Both the position numbers and the translations under genes were made by a program. Of a stretch of 64,000 bases of DNA, positions 30,319 through 39,927 are shown one piece after another. The first letter of the stretch is position 1. The number at the start of each line of letters is the position of its first letter. Source of the DNA: Salinicola sp. (GTDB lineage: Bacteria; Pseudomonadota; Gammaproteobacteria; Pseudomonadales; Halomonadaceae); contig NZNW01000107.1 of the NCBI GenBank assembly GCA_002695065.1, positions 1 to 64,000 of the forward strand, read 5' to 3'. The notes beneath the pieces are model-generated. The model had not been told where the DNA came from. It saw only the letters and a list, made by a program, of their open reading frames with translations, and searched no databases.

Positions 30319-32004
30319 TCAGGCAGGCTTGGTATCGATGCCGTTGGCTATCGCCCCCGCCTGGCGCCCCAGCACCAGATGGACGACACCGTGCTCCAGG
30401 TCCTGGATACCGGCGGCGCCCAGCCCCGCCAGCGCGGACTCGTCCACTTTCCCGCGATCCCCCAGCTCCAGCCGCAGGCGGGTGGTGGCCACCGCGGCGA
30501 CGTGGCGAATGTTCTCGGCGCCACCCAGCGCCGCCATCCACGCCTGGCGCGACGCCTCGTCGAGCCGGGCATCGGTCGGTACCGTATCGTCCCCGACCGC
30601 CGGCGCCGTCTCCAGCGTCTTGCCGTGATCGCGTACCGCCACTCGGATGTCGTCGGCCACGGCATCGGCGATCGGCCCCAGGATCACCTGCAGGCCACCA
30701 CCGCGCAGATGCAGAATGCCGCGGGCCCCCAGCGCCTTGAGCGCTGGCTCGTCGATCGCGGCATCGTCGTGCATCACCAGCCGCAGCCGGGTAGTACAGG
30801 CGCCGACGCTGACCATGTTGGCTGCCCCGCCCAGCGCGGTCACGAAGGCGGGCCCGCGCTCGCCGGCGTCGTGGCTGACGCTACTCGTCGCCAGTTCCGG
30901 CTCGCGCCCGGGGGTCGGCAGGTCGAAACGCACGATCGCCCAGCGAAAGATGCCGTAATAGAGCGCGAAGTAGCAGAGTCCCACCGGGATCATCATCCAG
31001 CCGTTGGTCGAGAGGCCATAGGAGAGCGCGTAGTCGAACGCCCCGGCGGAGAAGGTGAACCCCAGCTTGACGTCGAGCATGTCCATCAACGCCATCGAGA
31101 TACCGGTGAGAACCGCATGCATCGCGTACAGGGCGGGCGCCAGGAACATGAACGAGAACTCGATCGGCTCGGTCACGCCGGTCAGGAAGGCGGTCAAGGC
31201 CAGAGACAGCAGCAGGCCGCCGACCTGAGCCCGGCGGGAGCGCGGCGCGGCGTGGTACATCGCCAGCGCGGCGGCGGGCAGGCCGAACATCATCACCGGG
31301 AAGAAGCCGGTCATGAAGCTGCCCGCGGTCGGATCGCCGGCGAAGAAGCGGTTAAGATCGCCGGTGACGCCGTCGAAACTGCCGAAGACGAACCACACGA
31401 AGCTGTTGAGCACGTGGTGCAGCCCGGTCACGATCAGAATCCGGTTGAGCACGCCGTAGACGAACAGGCCCAGATCGCCGGCGTCGATCAGCCACTGCCC
31501 CAGTTGATCGATGCCCTGCTGGATCGGCGGCCAGATCAGACCGAAGAGGCCGCCCAGCACGACGGCGGAGAGCCCGGTGACGATGGGAATGAAGCGCCGC
31601 CCGCCGAAGAAAGCCAGATAGTCCGGCAACTTGATCGCCTTGTAGCGGTTGTAGAGCACACCGGCCACGCTGCCGATGATGATGCCCGACAGCACGCCCA
31701 TGTTGATGTCGGGGTTCAGCGTCTCCAGCACCGCGTTGAGCACCAGGTAGCCGATCACCCCCGCCAGCCCGGCCGCGCCGTTGTCATCATCGGCGAAGCC
31801 GACCGCCACGCCGATGGCGAAGATCAGCGCCAGGTTGGAGAAGATCGCATTGCCCGCGTTGGCGACGAAGCCGATGTCGAGCAGGTCGGGCTGGCCCAGG
31901 CGCAGCAGCAGCCCTGCCACCGGCAGCACCGCGATCGGCAGCATCAGCGAGCGTCCGAGTTTCTGCAGACCGGCCATGAGCCGGGAACCGAAGGTGGTGG
32001 TCAT
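30319..32004 (-). CDS. nagE: PTS N-acetylglucosamine permease, EIIC-EIIB-EIIB* architecture
   Basis: NagE imports GlcNAc and phosphorylates it to GlcNAc-6-P. Residues 1-370 are the EIIC membrane domain (FGSRLMAGLQKLGRSLMLPIAVLP onward; GVTEPIEFSFMFLAP conserved). A first EIIB domain has the phosphocysteine in GACTTRLR (Cys403). A second EIIB-like domain follows with the same fold pattern, but the Cys is Ala506 (VATTRLR). No EIIA is attached; that function is in nagF, ten bases upstream. GAGGA precedes the ATG. The total is 561 residues. Confidence 0.93.
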   Translation of the reverse strand: MTTTFGSRLMAGLQKLGRSLMLPIAVLPVAGLLLRLGQPDLLDIGFVANAGNAIFSNLALIFAIGVAVGFADDDNGAAGLAGVIGYLVLNAVLETLNPDINMGVLSGIIIGSVAGVLYNRYKAIKLPDYLAFFGGRRFIPIVTGLSAVVLGGLFGLIWPPIQQGIDQLGQWLIDAGDLGLFVYGVLNRILIVTGLHHVLNSFVWFVFGSFDGVTGDLNRFFAGDPTAGSFMTGFFPVMMFGLPAAALAMYHAAPRSRRAQVGGLLLSLALTAFLTGVTEPIEFSFMFLAPALYAMHAVLTGISMALMDMLDVKLGFTFSAGAFDYALSYGLSTNGWMMIPVGLCYFALYYGIFRWAIVRFDLPTPGREPELATSSVSHDAGERGPAFVTALGGAANMVSVGACTTRLRLVMHDDAAIDEPALKALGARGILHLRGGGLQVILGPIADAVADDIRVAVRDHGKTLETAPAVGDDTVPTDARLDEASRQAWMAALGGAENIRHVAAVATTRLRLELGDRGKVDESALAGLGAAGIQDLEHGVVHLVLGRQAGAIANGIDTKPA

Positions 32005-32013
32005 GACGAGTCC

Positions 32014-34644
32014 TCAGGATCTTGTTGTCGTGTCGGTGGAGGTCGTGGCGTCGCCGGAGGCGGGTGTCGCCGCTTCGGCGGACGATGCCAGCATCGTTGC
32101 CAGTGCCTCTCTCACCGCGGCCGCATCGTCCAGTGCCAGCAGCGCCGGGAGCTGCGCCGCCAACGCTTCGGCGTCCAGCCTGCGCAGCGTCGCCTTGACC
32201 AGCGCCACCCGCGCCGGTTCGACGGAGAGTTCGTCGACGCCCATGGCGGCCAGCAACGCCCCCGCCAGCGGATCACCTGCCGCGGTGCCGCAGACCGCCA
32301 CCGGGCATCGACCGCCGGCGCCCTCGAGACACAGGGCGATCAGACGTAGCACCCCCGGATGCAGCACATCGCTGCGCGCCGCCAGCGATGCGACTTCACG
32401 ATCCATCGCCAGGGCGTACTGGGTCAGGTCGTTGGTGCCGATGGAGAGGAAATCCGCCTCGCCGGCGAGAGTACCGGCACAGAGCGCCGCCGTCGGCACT
32501 TCCACCATGGCGCCGAGCGACGGCAGCCGTTCGATGCCGAGCGCGGCAGCCCTCGTCGCCAACCGCCGGCGCACCCAGCGCAGCTCGCCGACGTCCGCGA
32601 TCATCGGCACCATCAGTCGTAGTCTCGTCAGGCCATCCTCGCAGACCGGCAGCCCGCGACCCGCTTCCAGCAACGCATCCAGTTGGGTGTCGAACATCTC
32701 GGGATGCGCTTGCCACAGTCTCGCGCCACGTTCCCCCAGCGCCGGGTTGGGCGTCGCGGGAAGCGCCAGGTAGGGAAGTTGCTTGTCGGCCCCGATATCC
32801 AGCAGCCGGACGACCACCGGTCTTCCCGCCATCGCCTCGACGGCGGCGCGATACTCGGCCTGCTGCTCGGCGAGATCCGGCGCGGCCTGCCGCGCCAGGA
32901 ACAGGAATTCGCTGCGCATCAGCCCGACCCCGTCGGCACCGGCGTCCAGGGCACCTTGCGCCTCCGCGCCGGAGGCGATATTGGCGGCGACATGAAGATG
33001 GCGCCCGTCGCGCATCGTCACCGGCTCGAAGGCGACGGCCAGGTCGGCCTCGGAGCGCTGGCGCTGGCGCGCCTGCTCGGCCTCGACCGCCGCCAGGCGC
33101 CGCTCGTCGGGGGCCAGCTCCAGCCGCCCCCGGTCGGCATCGAGGCAGACCCGTTCGCCGCTGGCCTCCAGCAGGGCATCCCCCATCGCCACCAGACAGG
33201 GCAACCCTCGTGTCCGAGCCAGAATCGAGACGTGGGAGGTCGAGCCGCCGCCCGCCAGGCACAGCCCGCCGATCTGCCCCGCGACCTCGACGAACTGCGA
33301 GGGGGTCATTTCCCGCGCGACCAGGATCGCCCCTTCGAGTCCGGTGGTGGCGACGGCGTCGTGGGTAGCGAAGCGCTGCATGACCTGACGCTGCAGATCG
33401 TGGAGATCGTCGGCCCGACCGGCCAGCAACGCGTTGCCGCTGCCACGCAGGCGCTGGATCTCGGTCTCGAGGGCCAGGTACCAGGCGCGTCCGGCGCTGG
33501 CGCCCTCCGCGATCTTCGATTTCGCCGACGCCCGCAGATCGGGGTCGTCCAGCCAGGCCCGGTGCGCCTCGAAGATATCCGCCTCGGCCTGCTGTCCACG
33601 CGACCCGGCCGCGCGCATCGACCGTTCCAGGTCAGCATCCACCTCGGCCACGGCAGCGGCCAGCGCCCTTCGCTCCCGTTCGGGGTCGTCGGCGGTGTCG
33701 GCAACGCTGGGTAGTGCGGCCCGGTAGCGGACCAGCGGGCCGACAGCCAGGCCCGGGCTCGCCGACAGACCGTTCAACGTGCCCGGCGTCGCCTCCGCGG
33801 CGGGTGCGACGCTCGGGCCGGCGGAAACATCGGCCCGACCGGCATCGTGCTCGGGCGTCTCCAGCAGCATGACGGCCGCGTCGACCGCGGCCTGGGCCGC
33901 CGCTCCGCAAGCCGTGACCAGAACCCGGTCGCCCCGGATCAGGCCCAGGTTGAGCAACGCGCTCAGGCTGGCGACGCTCGCGCCGTCGACGTCGGATCGG
34001 TCTTTACCGGCCTCGTCGTCTCGCGCCAGCCTCAGTTCGACGTCGTGCTTCTGGGCGATCGACCTTAGCCTCGACGCCGGGCGGGCATGCAGGCCGTGGG
34101 CGGCAGCGATCGTTGCCTCTCCGCGGGCGGACGCCTGGGTGGGGACCTCCCGACCGGCGGTCTCCGCCGCCGGGACCGGTGCCTGCCACTGCAGCAGCAC
34201 CTCGCCCTTGTCGACGATCGTCCCCGGCTTGACCAGCGTCTCCAAGGCGAGGTCGGAGGCGTTGGTCACCACGATCGGCGTGACCAGGGCCTTGGCACGC
34301 CGGGAAAGCCCGTCGACATCGAACCGGCACAGCGGATCGCCGACGGAGACACGCTCGCCGGTCGCGACCAGCAGCTCGAATCCCTCTCCGCCCAGGTCGA
34401 CGGTATCGATGCCGATGTGCAACAGCCATTCATGGCCGTGATCGTCGCGCAGCGTGAGCGCATGTGCGGTCCGCGCGCACTGGATGACCTCGCCGTCGAA
34501 TGGCGCATGCAGCGTCTCGTCCAACGGGTCGATGGCGACCCCTGGCCCCAGGGCGCCTTCGGCGAAGGCCGGATCCGGCACTTCGCCGAGTGGAACCACC
34601 ACCCCGCGCAGCGGGGCGCAGAGAAACCGTGATGTGGATGACAT
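32014..34644 (-). CDS. nagF: PTS multiphosphoryl transfer protein, EIIA(Glc)-HPr-EI fusion
   Basis: This 876-residue fusion carries phosphate from PEP to NagE. EIIA-Glc-like domain 1-155 has phospho-His76 (LLHIGIDTV). HPr domain about 175-265 has His186 (GLHARPAS). EI domain about 290-870 has His471 (GGGSTSHVSILAR) and the PEP-binding C-terminal barrel (SEFLFLAR, SIGTNDLTQYALA). The start at 34644 has GGGAG upstream and gives MSSTSRFLCAP; 29 more codons are open. It lies between nagB-II and nagE in the operon and makes the uptake system independent of general PTS proteins. Confidence 0.95.
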   Translation of the reverse strand: MSSTSRFLCAPLRGVVVPLGEVPDPAFAEGALGPGVAIDPLDETLHAPFDGEVIQCARTAHALTLRDDHGHEWLLHIGIDTVDLGGEGFELLVATGERVSVGDPLCRFDVDGLSRRAKALVTPIVVTNASDLALETLVKPGTIVDKGEVLLQWQAPVPAAETAGREVPTQASARGEATIAAAHGLHARPASRLRSIAQKHDVELRLARDDEAGKDRSDVDGASVASLSALLNLGLIRGDRVLVTACGAAAQAAVDAAVMLLETPEHDAGRADVSAGPSVAPAAEATPGTLNGLSASPGLAVGPLVRYRAALPSVADTADDPERERRALAAAVAEVDADLERSMRAAGSRGQQAEADIFEAHRAWLDDPDLRASAKSKIAEGASAGRAWYLALETEIQRLRGSGNALLAGRADDLHDLQRQVMQRFATHDAVATTGLEGAILVAREMTPSQFVEVAGQIGGLCLAGGGSTSHVSILARTRGLPCLVAMGDALLEASGERVCLDADRGRLELAPDERRLAAVEAEQARQRQRSEADLAVAFEPVTMRDGRHLHVAANIASGAEAQGALDAGADGVGLMRSEFLFLARQAAPDLAEQQAEYRAAVEAMAGRPVVVRLLDIGADKQLPYLALPATPNPALGERGARLWQAHPEMFDTQLDALLEAGRGLPVCEDGLTRLRLMVPMIADVGELRWVRRRLATRAAALGIERLPSLGAMVEVPTAALCAGTLAGEADFLSIGTNDLTQYALAMDREVASLAARSDVLHPGVLRLIALCLEGAGGRCPVAVCGTAAGDPLAGALLAAMGVDELSVEPARVALVKATLRRLDAEALAAQLPALLALDDAAAVREALATMLASSAEAATPASGDATTSTDTTTRS

Positions 34645-34746
34645 GAAGACTCCCGACTTGTTGTTGTTCCAATCCCGACCGATTCGCCACGTGCTGCCAT
34701 TCAGGTCAGGCGGCGATTCGCGGCAACGCAAGACATCACCGACGAC

Positions 34747-35766
34747 TCACAGCGTTCGCGTCACCTTCTGCAGGTGACGAGGCTGATCCGGATCGCCGCC
34801 ACGGGCGACGGCCAGCCTGGCCGCCATCACGTAGAAGCTCTGGATCACCGACAGCGGCTGCAGGTCGTCATGACCGCCATCGACCAGCGTCAACTGGCGC
34901 GACCCGACGCTCTCGTCGGCGGCCAGCAGCACCCTGGCGCCGATGCTCTCCAGCCACTCGGCCAGCTCCAGCAACCCGGGCTGGTCCGGCCCCGGTGGCG
35001 CGAGGACCAGGACCGGATAGCCCGGGCCGATCAGCGCCATCGGCCCGTGACGAACCTCGGCGGCACTGAACGGCTCGGCCTGGATGGCGCAGGTCTCCTT
35101 GAACTTGAGCGCGGCCTCCTGGGCCACGGCAAGGCCTACGCCGCGGCCGATGACCAGCATCCTGTCGACATCGACCAGCGCATCCACCGCCGGCTGCCAC
35201 TCCTGCTGCGCCGCCGTCTCGAGCGCTGACGGCAGCGCTTTCAACGCCGCCAGCAGTGTGTCGTCTTCCGCCCAGGCCCCGATCAGGTGCGCACAGGCGG
35301 CCAGCGTGGCCAGATAGCTCTTGGTGGCGGCGACGCTCTTCTCGACGCCGGCGTGTAGCGCGATCTCGTGCTCCGAAGTCTCGCCCAACAGCGAGTGCGG
35401 CGTGTTGACCAGCGCCACGCTTAACGCGCCGCCATCGACCAGGGCCCGCTGGGTCGCGATGAGATCGGGGCTGGCGCCGGACTGCGAGATCGCCACCGCC
35501 AGTTGCCCGCGAACCCGCCACGGCGTGTCGGCGACGGTCGTCAACGACGGCGGCACCGAGGCCATCGGCAGACCCAGGTGCTTCATGCCGAGATAGGCAA
35601 AGTAGGCAGCGGCGTGATCGGAGCTGCCCCGCGCCACCGTCAGCGCGCCATGCAGGTCCGCCCCGCGCAGGGCGCTGCCGAGCTCGGAGAGGATGGCGGC
35701 GTTGGCCCGCCATTGGGCTCGCAGGCAATCCGGCGCGCTCTGCGCCTCTTGAAGCATCAACGACAT
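34747..35766 (-). CDS. SIS-domain glucosamine-6-phosphate deaminase (NagB-II type)
   Basis: The 339-residue product has two SIS sugar-isomerase domains, as in the isomerase half of GlmS: SSDHAAAYFAYLGMKHLG and AISQSGASPDLIATQRA in the first, FKETCAIQAEPFSAAEVRHG in the second. It should convert glucosamine-6-P to fructose-6-P and ammonia, replacing classic NagB, which is absent here. No glutaminase domain is present. Its start lies inside nagA (10-base overlap) with AGGAG nine bases upstream, so the two pathway steps are coupled. Confidence 0.9.
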   Translation of the reverse strand: MSLMLQEAQSAPDCLRAQWRANAAILSELGSALRGADLHGALTVARGSSDHAAAYFAYLGMKHLGLPMASVPPSLTTVADTPWRVRGQLAVAISQSGASPDLIATQRALVDGGALSVALVNTPHSLLGETSEHEIALHAGVEKSVAATKSYLATLAACAHLIGAWAEDDTLLAALKALPSALETAAQQEWQPAVDALVDVDRMLVIGRGVGLAVAQEAALKFKETCAIQAEPFSAAEVRHGPMALIGPGYPVLVLAPPGPDQPGLLELAEWLESIGARVLLAADESVGSRQLTLVDGGHDDLQPLSVIQSFYVMAARLAVARGGDPDQPRHLQKVTRTL

Positions 35767-36926
35767 TGGTCTCTCTCCTGCGACGCGCCGGCCGCCTGGG
35801 GTGTGGTCGGGTCGTCCGAGGCCGACGAGGGGCGGTGGACCCGTTCGCCTCCGACGTAGACGGCATCGATCTCAAGGCGGGCATCCATGACCACGACATC
35901 GGCCCGACAGCCGATCTCGATCCGTCCGATCTCGCTCTCACCGAGGAAATCGGCGGGATACTGCGACAACCGCCGAGAGGCGTCGCCCAGCTCGAGACCG
36001 ATCTGGACCAGATTGCGCAACGCCTGGTCCATGGTCAGCGTGCTGCCCGCCAGCGTGCCGTCGGCCAGGCGAACGCCGCCCAGGCACTTGGTGACGTGCT
36101 GCTCGCCGAGACGGTACTCGCCATCGGGCATGCCGGCGGCGGCCGTGGAATCGGTCACGCCGAAGAGATGGGGAATGCAGCGCAGTGCCGTACGAATGGC
36201 GCCGGGATGCACATGCAGCAGATCGGGGATGATTTCGGCATAGTCGGCGTGCGCCAGTGCCGCCCCGACCATGCCGGGCTTGCGATGGTGGAGCCCGGTC
36301 ATGGCATTGAACAGGTGGGTGAAGCCGTGGGCGCCATGCTCGAGTCCGGCCACGCCCTCCTCGTAGCTGCCCAGGGTATGCCCCATCTGCACGCGGACGC
36401 CGCGCTCGCGGAGTTGGCCAATGAGCGCGGCATGGCCCGAAAGCTCGGGCGCCAGCGTCAGCAGCCGGATCGGCGCCAGTTCCATCAGCGCCTCGACGTC
36501 CGCGATCGCGCCGGGGTGGGCATACGGGGGCTGCGCGCCCAGCTTGCCGGGATTGAGATAGGGTCCCTCGAGATGGACGCCCAGCAGCCGCGCCGCCCCG
36601 GCCGGCGGTCGATCCATGGTGCGGGCGATGTCCCGTAGCGCCTGACGAATATCGGGCAGCGGTGCCGTCATGGTGGTCACCAGCAGGCTGGTGGTGCCGA
36701 AACGGACATGGGTTCGCGCCATGATCGCGGCGGCATCGCCCCCCTCCATGGCGTCCGCCCCGCCGCCGCCGTGCACGTGCAGGTCGACGAACCCCGGCAG
36801 CAGCCGGGGATGCGCGTTGGTCGTGGGATCGACCGGCTCCCCACCGATGGCGGCTATCCGGCCATCGCGCCACTCCAGCGTGCCCAGTCGCCATCCCCGG
36901 GGGGTCAGAATATTGCCGTAGAGCAT
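35757..36926 (-). CDS. nagA: N-acetylglucosamine-6-phosphate deacetylase
   Basis: NagA removes acetate from GlcNAc-6-P. The 389-residue amidohydrolase has HVHGGGGADAMEGG (metal site and lid), HLEGPYLNPGKLGAQ (catalytic Glu), GHTLGSYEEG, GFTHLFNAMTGLHHRKPG and DSTAAAGMPDG (catalytic Asp). GGGAG precedes the ATG. It is the second gene of nagR-nagA-nagB-nagF-nagE and overlaps nagB-II. Confidence 0.97.
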   Translation of the reverse strand: MLYGNILTPRGWRLGTLEWRDGRIAAIGGEPVDPTTNAHPRLLPGFVDLHVHGGGGADAMEGGDAAAIMARTHVRFGTTSLLVTTMTAPLPDIRQALRDIARTMDRPPAGAARLLGVHLEGPYLNPGKLGAQPPYAHPGAIADVEALMELAPIRLLTLAPELSGHAALIGQLRERGVRVQMGHTLGSYEEGVAGLEHGAHGFTHLFNAMTGLHHRKPGMVGAALAHADYAEIIPDLLHVHPGAIRTALRCIPHLFGVTDSTAAAGMPDGEYRLGEQHVTKCLGGVRLADGTLAGSTLTMDQALRNLVQIGLELGDASRRLSQYPADFLGESEIGRIEIGCRADVVVMDARLEIDAVYVGGERVHRPSSASDDPTTPQAAGASQERDQCR

Positions 36927-36948
36927 GCCGTCTCCCGTTCGCGCGATC

Positions 36949-37683
36949 TCATTGGGTCAACTCCACCATGAAGTCGTAGTAGTCGGTGCGGCAGTAGGTC
37001 ACCGTCAGCTCCCCGGGGCGGCCGTCGGCCAGATAGCCGAGGCGCGTCATCATCAACAGCGCCTGGGACGGCGGCACCTGCGCCAATTGCGCCAGCTCGG
37101 CGTCGGCGTTGACCGCCGAGACGTGCTGCAGGGCCCGCACGATCGGCGTACCCAGATCGTCGAGATGGCGATAGAGCGAATGGGTGACGCTCTCCGGGTC
37201 GGGCAGGACCCGACTCGGCAGGCAGCTCTCCTCGACGGCGACGACCACATCGTCCGCCAACCGCAGGCGTTTGAGCCGCGAGACCTGGTGGTCCGCACTC
37301 AAGCCGAGACGCAGGCTCTCTTCCACCGTGGGAGTCCCCGAGCAGCGGCTCAGCCAGCGCGAGCTGGGCCGATGACCGCGCTGAACCAGCAGTTCGGTAA
37401 AGCTGGTCAGACGTGTCAGCGACTGGTTGAGTCGCGGCGCGATGAACGTCCCGGAGCCGTGGGTGCGCTGAATCAGCCCCAGCGCCACGAGTCGGTCGAG
37501 CGCCTTGCGCGCGGTGATCCGCGAGATGCTGAGCGACTCCGCCAGGACCCGCTCCGAGGGCAAGGCCTCGCCGGTCTCCCAGTCCCCCGCCTCGATCGCT
37601 TCGACCAGTTGCTGGGCCAGTTGGCGATAGAGCGGGGTCGACTGGGCGGCATCCAGCTTGAGCCGGGATAGCGTCGGTGCCAT
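36949..37683 (-). CDS. nagR: GntR/HutC family regulator of the nag operon
   Basis: The 244-residue product has an N-terminal winged helix (LYRQLAQQLVEAIEAGDW, LPSERVLAESLSISRITARKAL, HGSGTFIA) and a C-terminal UTRA ligand domain. HutC-subfamily regulators in nag operons sense amino-sugar phosphates. The start at 37683 (MAPTLSRLK) has only a weak ribosome site; an earlier in-frame start would read through the ATACCA repeats at 37709-37760. It is first in the operon, 22 bases before nagA, which suggests autoregulation. Confidence 0.88.
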   Translation of the reverse strand: MAPTLSRLKLDAAQSTPLYRQLAQQLVEAIEAGDWETGEALPSERVLAESLSISRITARKALDRLVALGLIQRTHGSGTFIAPRLNQSLTRLTSFTELLVQRGHRPSSRWLSRCSGTPTVEESLRLGLSADHQVSRLKRLRLADDVVVAVEESCLPSRVLPDPESVTHSLYRHLDDLGTPIVRALQHVSAVNADAELAQLAQVPPSQALLMMTRLGYLADGRPGELTVTYCRTDYYDFMVELTQ

Positions 37684-37708
37684 GAAGGTCGGTTCCAAAG
37701 TGACGTTG

Positions 37709-37760
37709 ACTGATACCAGTTCAATACCACCAACATAACCAGTCGAATACCAATTCACCA
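37709..37760 (-). promoter_or_regulatory. Candidate NagR operator with phased ATACCA half-sites
   Basis: Upstream of nagR lie ATACCA at 37713, 37724 and 37747, and ATAACCA at 37735, spaced 11, 11 and 12 bases, so all face one side of the helix. The first is part of the near-palindrome ACTGATACCAGT (37709-37720). Their place right before the GntR gene and its operon makes them the best operator candidates. Confidence 0.5.
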
Positions 37761-37844
37761 GTCCCGTGGGGGACGACTTTGGTCGCACCTCCCCGCGTCC
37801 CCGAGAGCGTCCCGGTCGACGCTACCTCGAGGGGCCGCGTGCGA

Positions 37845-37874
37845 TTGGCGTGGCCAACCCGGAATCCGTATAGT
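37845..37874 (+). promoter_or_regulatory. Candidate sigma70 promoter of rnb
   Basis: TTGGCG (37845-37850), 18-base spacer, TATAGT (37869-37874). Transcription from about 37881 would exclude the GTG at 37873 as a start and supports the ATG at 37906. Confidence 0.55.
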
Positions 37875-37905
37875 GTCGCTCTCGTCCACCGACCGATCCG
37901 ATCCG

Positions 37906-39846
37906 ATGCTGCAGAACAACTCTCTTCTGGCCCAGCTGAAGCAGGACATCCGCGCCAACACGCCGCGTGTCCAGGGCACCATCAAGGCCACCGACAAGGG
38001 CTTCGGGTTTCTCGAAGCCGAAGACGGCACCTCCTACTTCATTCCGCCCCCCGCCATGAAGCAGGTCGTTCACGGCGACCGCATCGAAGCGGTGATCAAG
38101 CAGGATGGCGACAAGAAACAGGCAGACCCCGAGACGCTGATCGAGGCATCGCTGGATCGCTTCGTGGCCCGCGTGCAGAAACGCGACGGCCGCCTGGCCG
38201 TGATTCCCGACCACCCCTCGATCAACCTGTCGCTGAAGGCACGCCTCAAGCGCTCGCTGGAGGAGTCCGACATCGCCGACGGCGACTGGGTCGTCGCGCG
38301 CCTGATTCGCCATCCGCTGCGCCCCGACGACAGGGGGTTCTTCACCCAGATCGACGAGCTGGTGGTCAAGAGCGACGACCCGGCGGTGCCGTGGCGCGTC
38401 ACCCTGGCACGCCACGCGCTCGAACAGGAGTGTCCGCCAGCGGCCGAAGCGTGGCCGCTGCAGGACGAGGGCCTGGTGCGCGAGGACCTGACCGCCGAGC
38501 CGTTCTTCACCATCGATGGTGAGAAGACGCGGGACATGGACGATGCGCTGCGGGTCGAAGCGACCGACGACGGCTGGACGATGACGGTCGCGATCGCCGA
38601 CCCAACCGCCTATGTCGACGAGTCCCACCCGGCCGACAAGGAGGCCCGCACCCGCGCCTTCACGGTCTACCTGCCGGGCCAGAACATCACCATGCTGCCG
38701 GAAGCGCTGGCCGACGACCTGTGCTCGCTGAAGCCGGACGTGGATCGCCCGGTGCTGGCTTGCCGGCTGCAGGTCGGCCGCGACGGCACGCTGGGCGAGT
38801 ACCGCTTTTTCGCCGCCACGATTCGCTCCCAGGCCCGTCTGGCCTACGACGATGTCTCCGACTGGATCGAGGGGCGATCCGGCGCCGAGGCGCCGGCTGC
38901 GCCCATCGCCGGGCAGCTCGAGGCGCTGGCCGACCTCGCCCGGGCCCGCGCGGCCTGGCGGGAAGCCAACACGCTGGTATTCAAGGATCGTCCGGACTAT
39001 GCGTTCGACCTCGACGACGCCGGCAATGTGCTGGGCATCGTCATCGAAGAGCGTCGCATCGGCCAGCGCATGATCGAAGAGGCGATGATCGTTGCCAACG
39101 CCTGCTGCGCCGACCTGCTGGCCAAGGAGATCGGCCACGGTATCTTCAACGTCCACAACGCCTTCGAGCCGGAGAAGATCGACCAGGCCGTCGAGTTCCT
39201 GGCCACCCAGGAAATCGCCGTCGAGCGTGAGCAGCTCGCCGAGCTGCCGCGCTACAAGGAGCTGCGCCGGACGCTGGACGCGCGTGAGGATGCCTGGCTG
39301 GATGCCCGCCTGCGGCGCTTCCAGGGCTACACCAACATGTCGGCCCGGCCGGGGCCGCACTTCGGCCTCGGGCTTCCCGCCTACGCCACCTGGACATCGC
39401 CGATCCGCAAGTACGGCGACATGGTCAATCATCGCCTGATCAAGCGGGTGTTGAAGTCCGAAGCGGCGCCGGCCGAGGCCAGCCAGCAGCTGACGGAGCA
39501 GTTGACCGAACGTCGCCGACTGAACCGAATGGCCGAGCGTGACGTCAAAGACTGGCTTTACGTGCGTTATCTGGGCGCCACCATCGAAAAGGGTGAAGTT
39601 TTCGACGCCGATATCATCGACATCCGCCGTGGTGGCATGCGCGTCCGTCTGACGGCCAACGGCGCCACCGCCTTCGTGCCGGCGCCGCTGATTCACAGCG
39701 ACCGCAACCAGATGGCGATCGACGACAAGGAAGGCCGCATCCGGATCGACGGTGAGCTGCGTTATCAGCTCGGCGGCTCACTGCGCGTCAAGCTCGTCGA
39801 AGCCCGTGAAGCGACGCGCTCGCTGGTGGCCGCGCCCGCCGAGTGA
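37906..39846 (+). CDS. rnb: Exoribonuclease II
   Basis: RNase II is a 3'-5' exoribonuclease that degrades unstructured RNA. The product begins MLQNNSLLAQLKQDI, matching E. coli RNase II, and has 646 residues (E. coli 644). Cold-shock domains occupy about 1-175, the RNB catalytic domain about 185-520 with the Asp cluster TRDMDDALRVEA, and a C-terminal S1 domain about 555-640. No SD is seen before the ATG. It diverges from the nag operon, and the downstream hairpin at 39858 may end it. RNase R is excluded by length and N-terminus. Confidence 0.95.
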   Translation: MLQNNSLLAQLKQDIRANTPRVQGTIKATDKGFGFLEAEDGTSYFIPPPAMKQVVHGDRIEAVIKQDGDKKQADPETLIEASLDRFVARVQKRDGRLAVIPDHPSINLSLKARLKRSLEESDIADGDWVVARLIRHPLRPDDRGFFTQIDELVVKSDDPAVPWRVTLARHALEQECPPAAEAWPLQDEGLVREDLTAEPFFTIDGEKTRDMDDALRVEATDDGWTMTVAIADPTAYVDESHPADKEARTRAFTVYLPGQNITMLPEALADDLCSLKPDVDRPVLACRLQVGRDGTLGEYRFFAATIRSQARLAYDDVSDWIEGRSGAEAPAAPIAGQLEALADLARARAAWREANTLVFKDRPDYAFDLDDAGNVLGIVIEERRIGQRMIEEAMIVANACCADLLAKEIGHGIFNVHNAFEPEKIDQAVEFLATQEIAVEREQLAELPRYKELRRTLDAREDAWLDARLRRFQGYTNMSARPGPHFGLGLPAYATWTSPIRKYGDMVNHRLIKRVLKSEAAPAEASQQLTEQLTERRRLNRMAERDVKDWLYVRYLGATIEKGEVFDADIIDIRRGGMRVRLTANGATAFVPAPLIHSDRNQMAIDDKEGRIRIDGELRYQLGGSLRVKLVEAREATRSLVAAPAE

Positions 39847-39857
39847 ACGCGGTAACG

Positions 39858-39889
39858 GCCTGCCGGCGCCGGAAGCGGCGGCGGCAGGC
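39858..39889 (+). terminator. Weak terminator-like hairpin after rnb
   Basis: GCCTGCCG (39858-39865) pairs with CGGCAGGC (39882-39889) 12 bases after the rnb stop. There is no T-tract, so the role is uncertain. Confidence 0.35.
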
Positions 39890-39927
39890 TACCACTTTGG
39901 TGTGAACGCCCTGTGGCAGTAAAAAGA

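Noticed and set aside
30379..32349. 656-residue plus-strand open frame over the PTS genes
   Set aside because: Gln/His/Arg-rich translation typical of a high-GC antisense frame; the minus strand encodes nagE.
37822..39696. 624-residue minus-strand frame over rnb
   Set aside because: Shadow of RNase II; the plus strand matches the family end to end.
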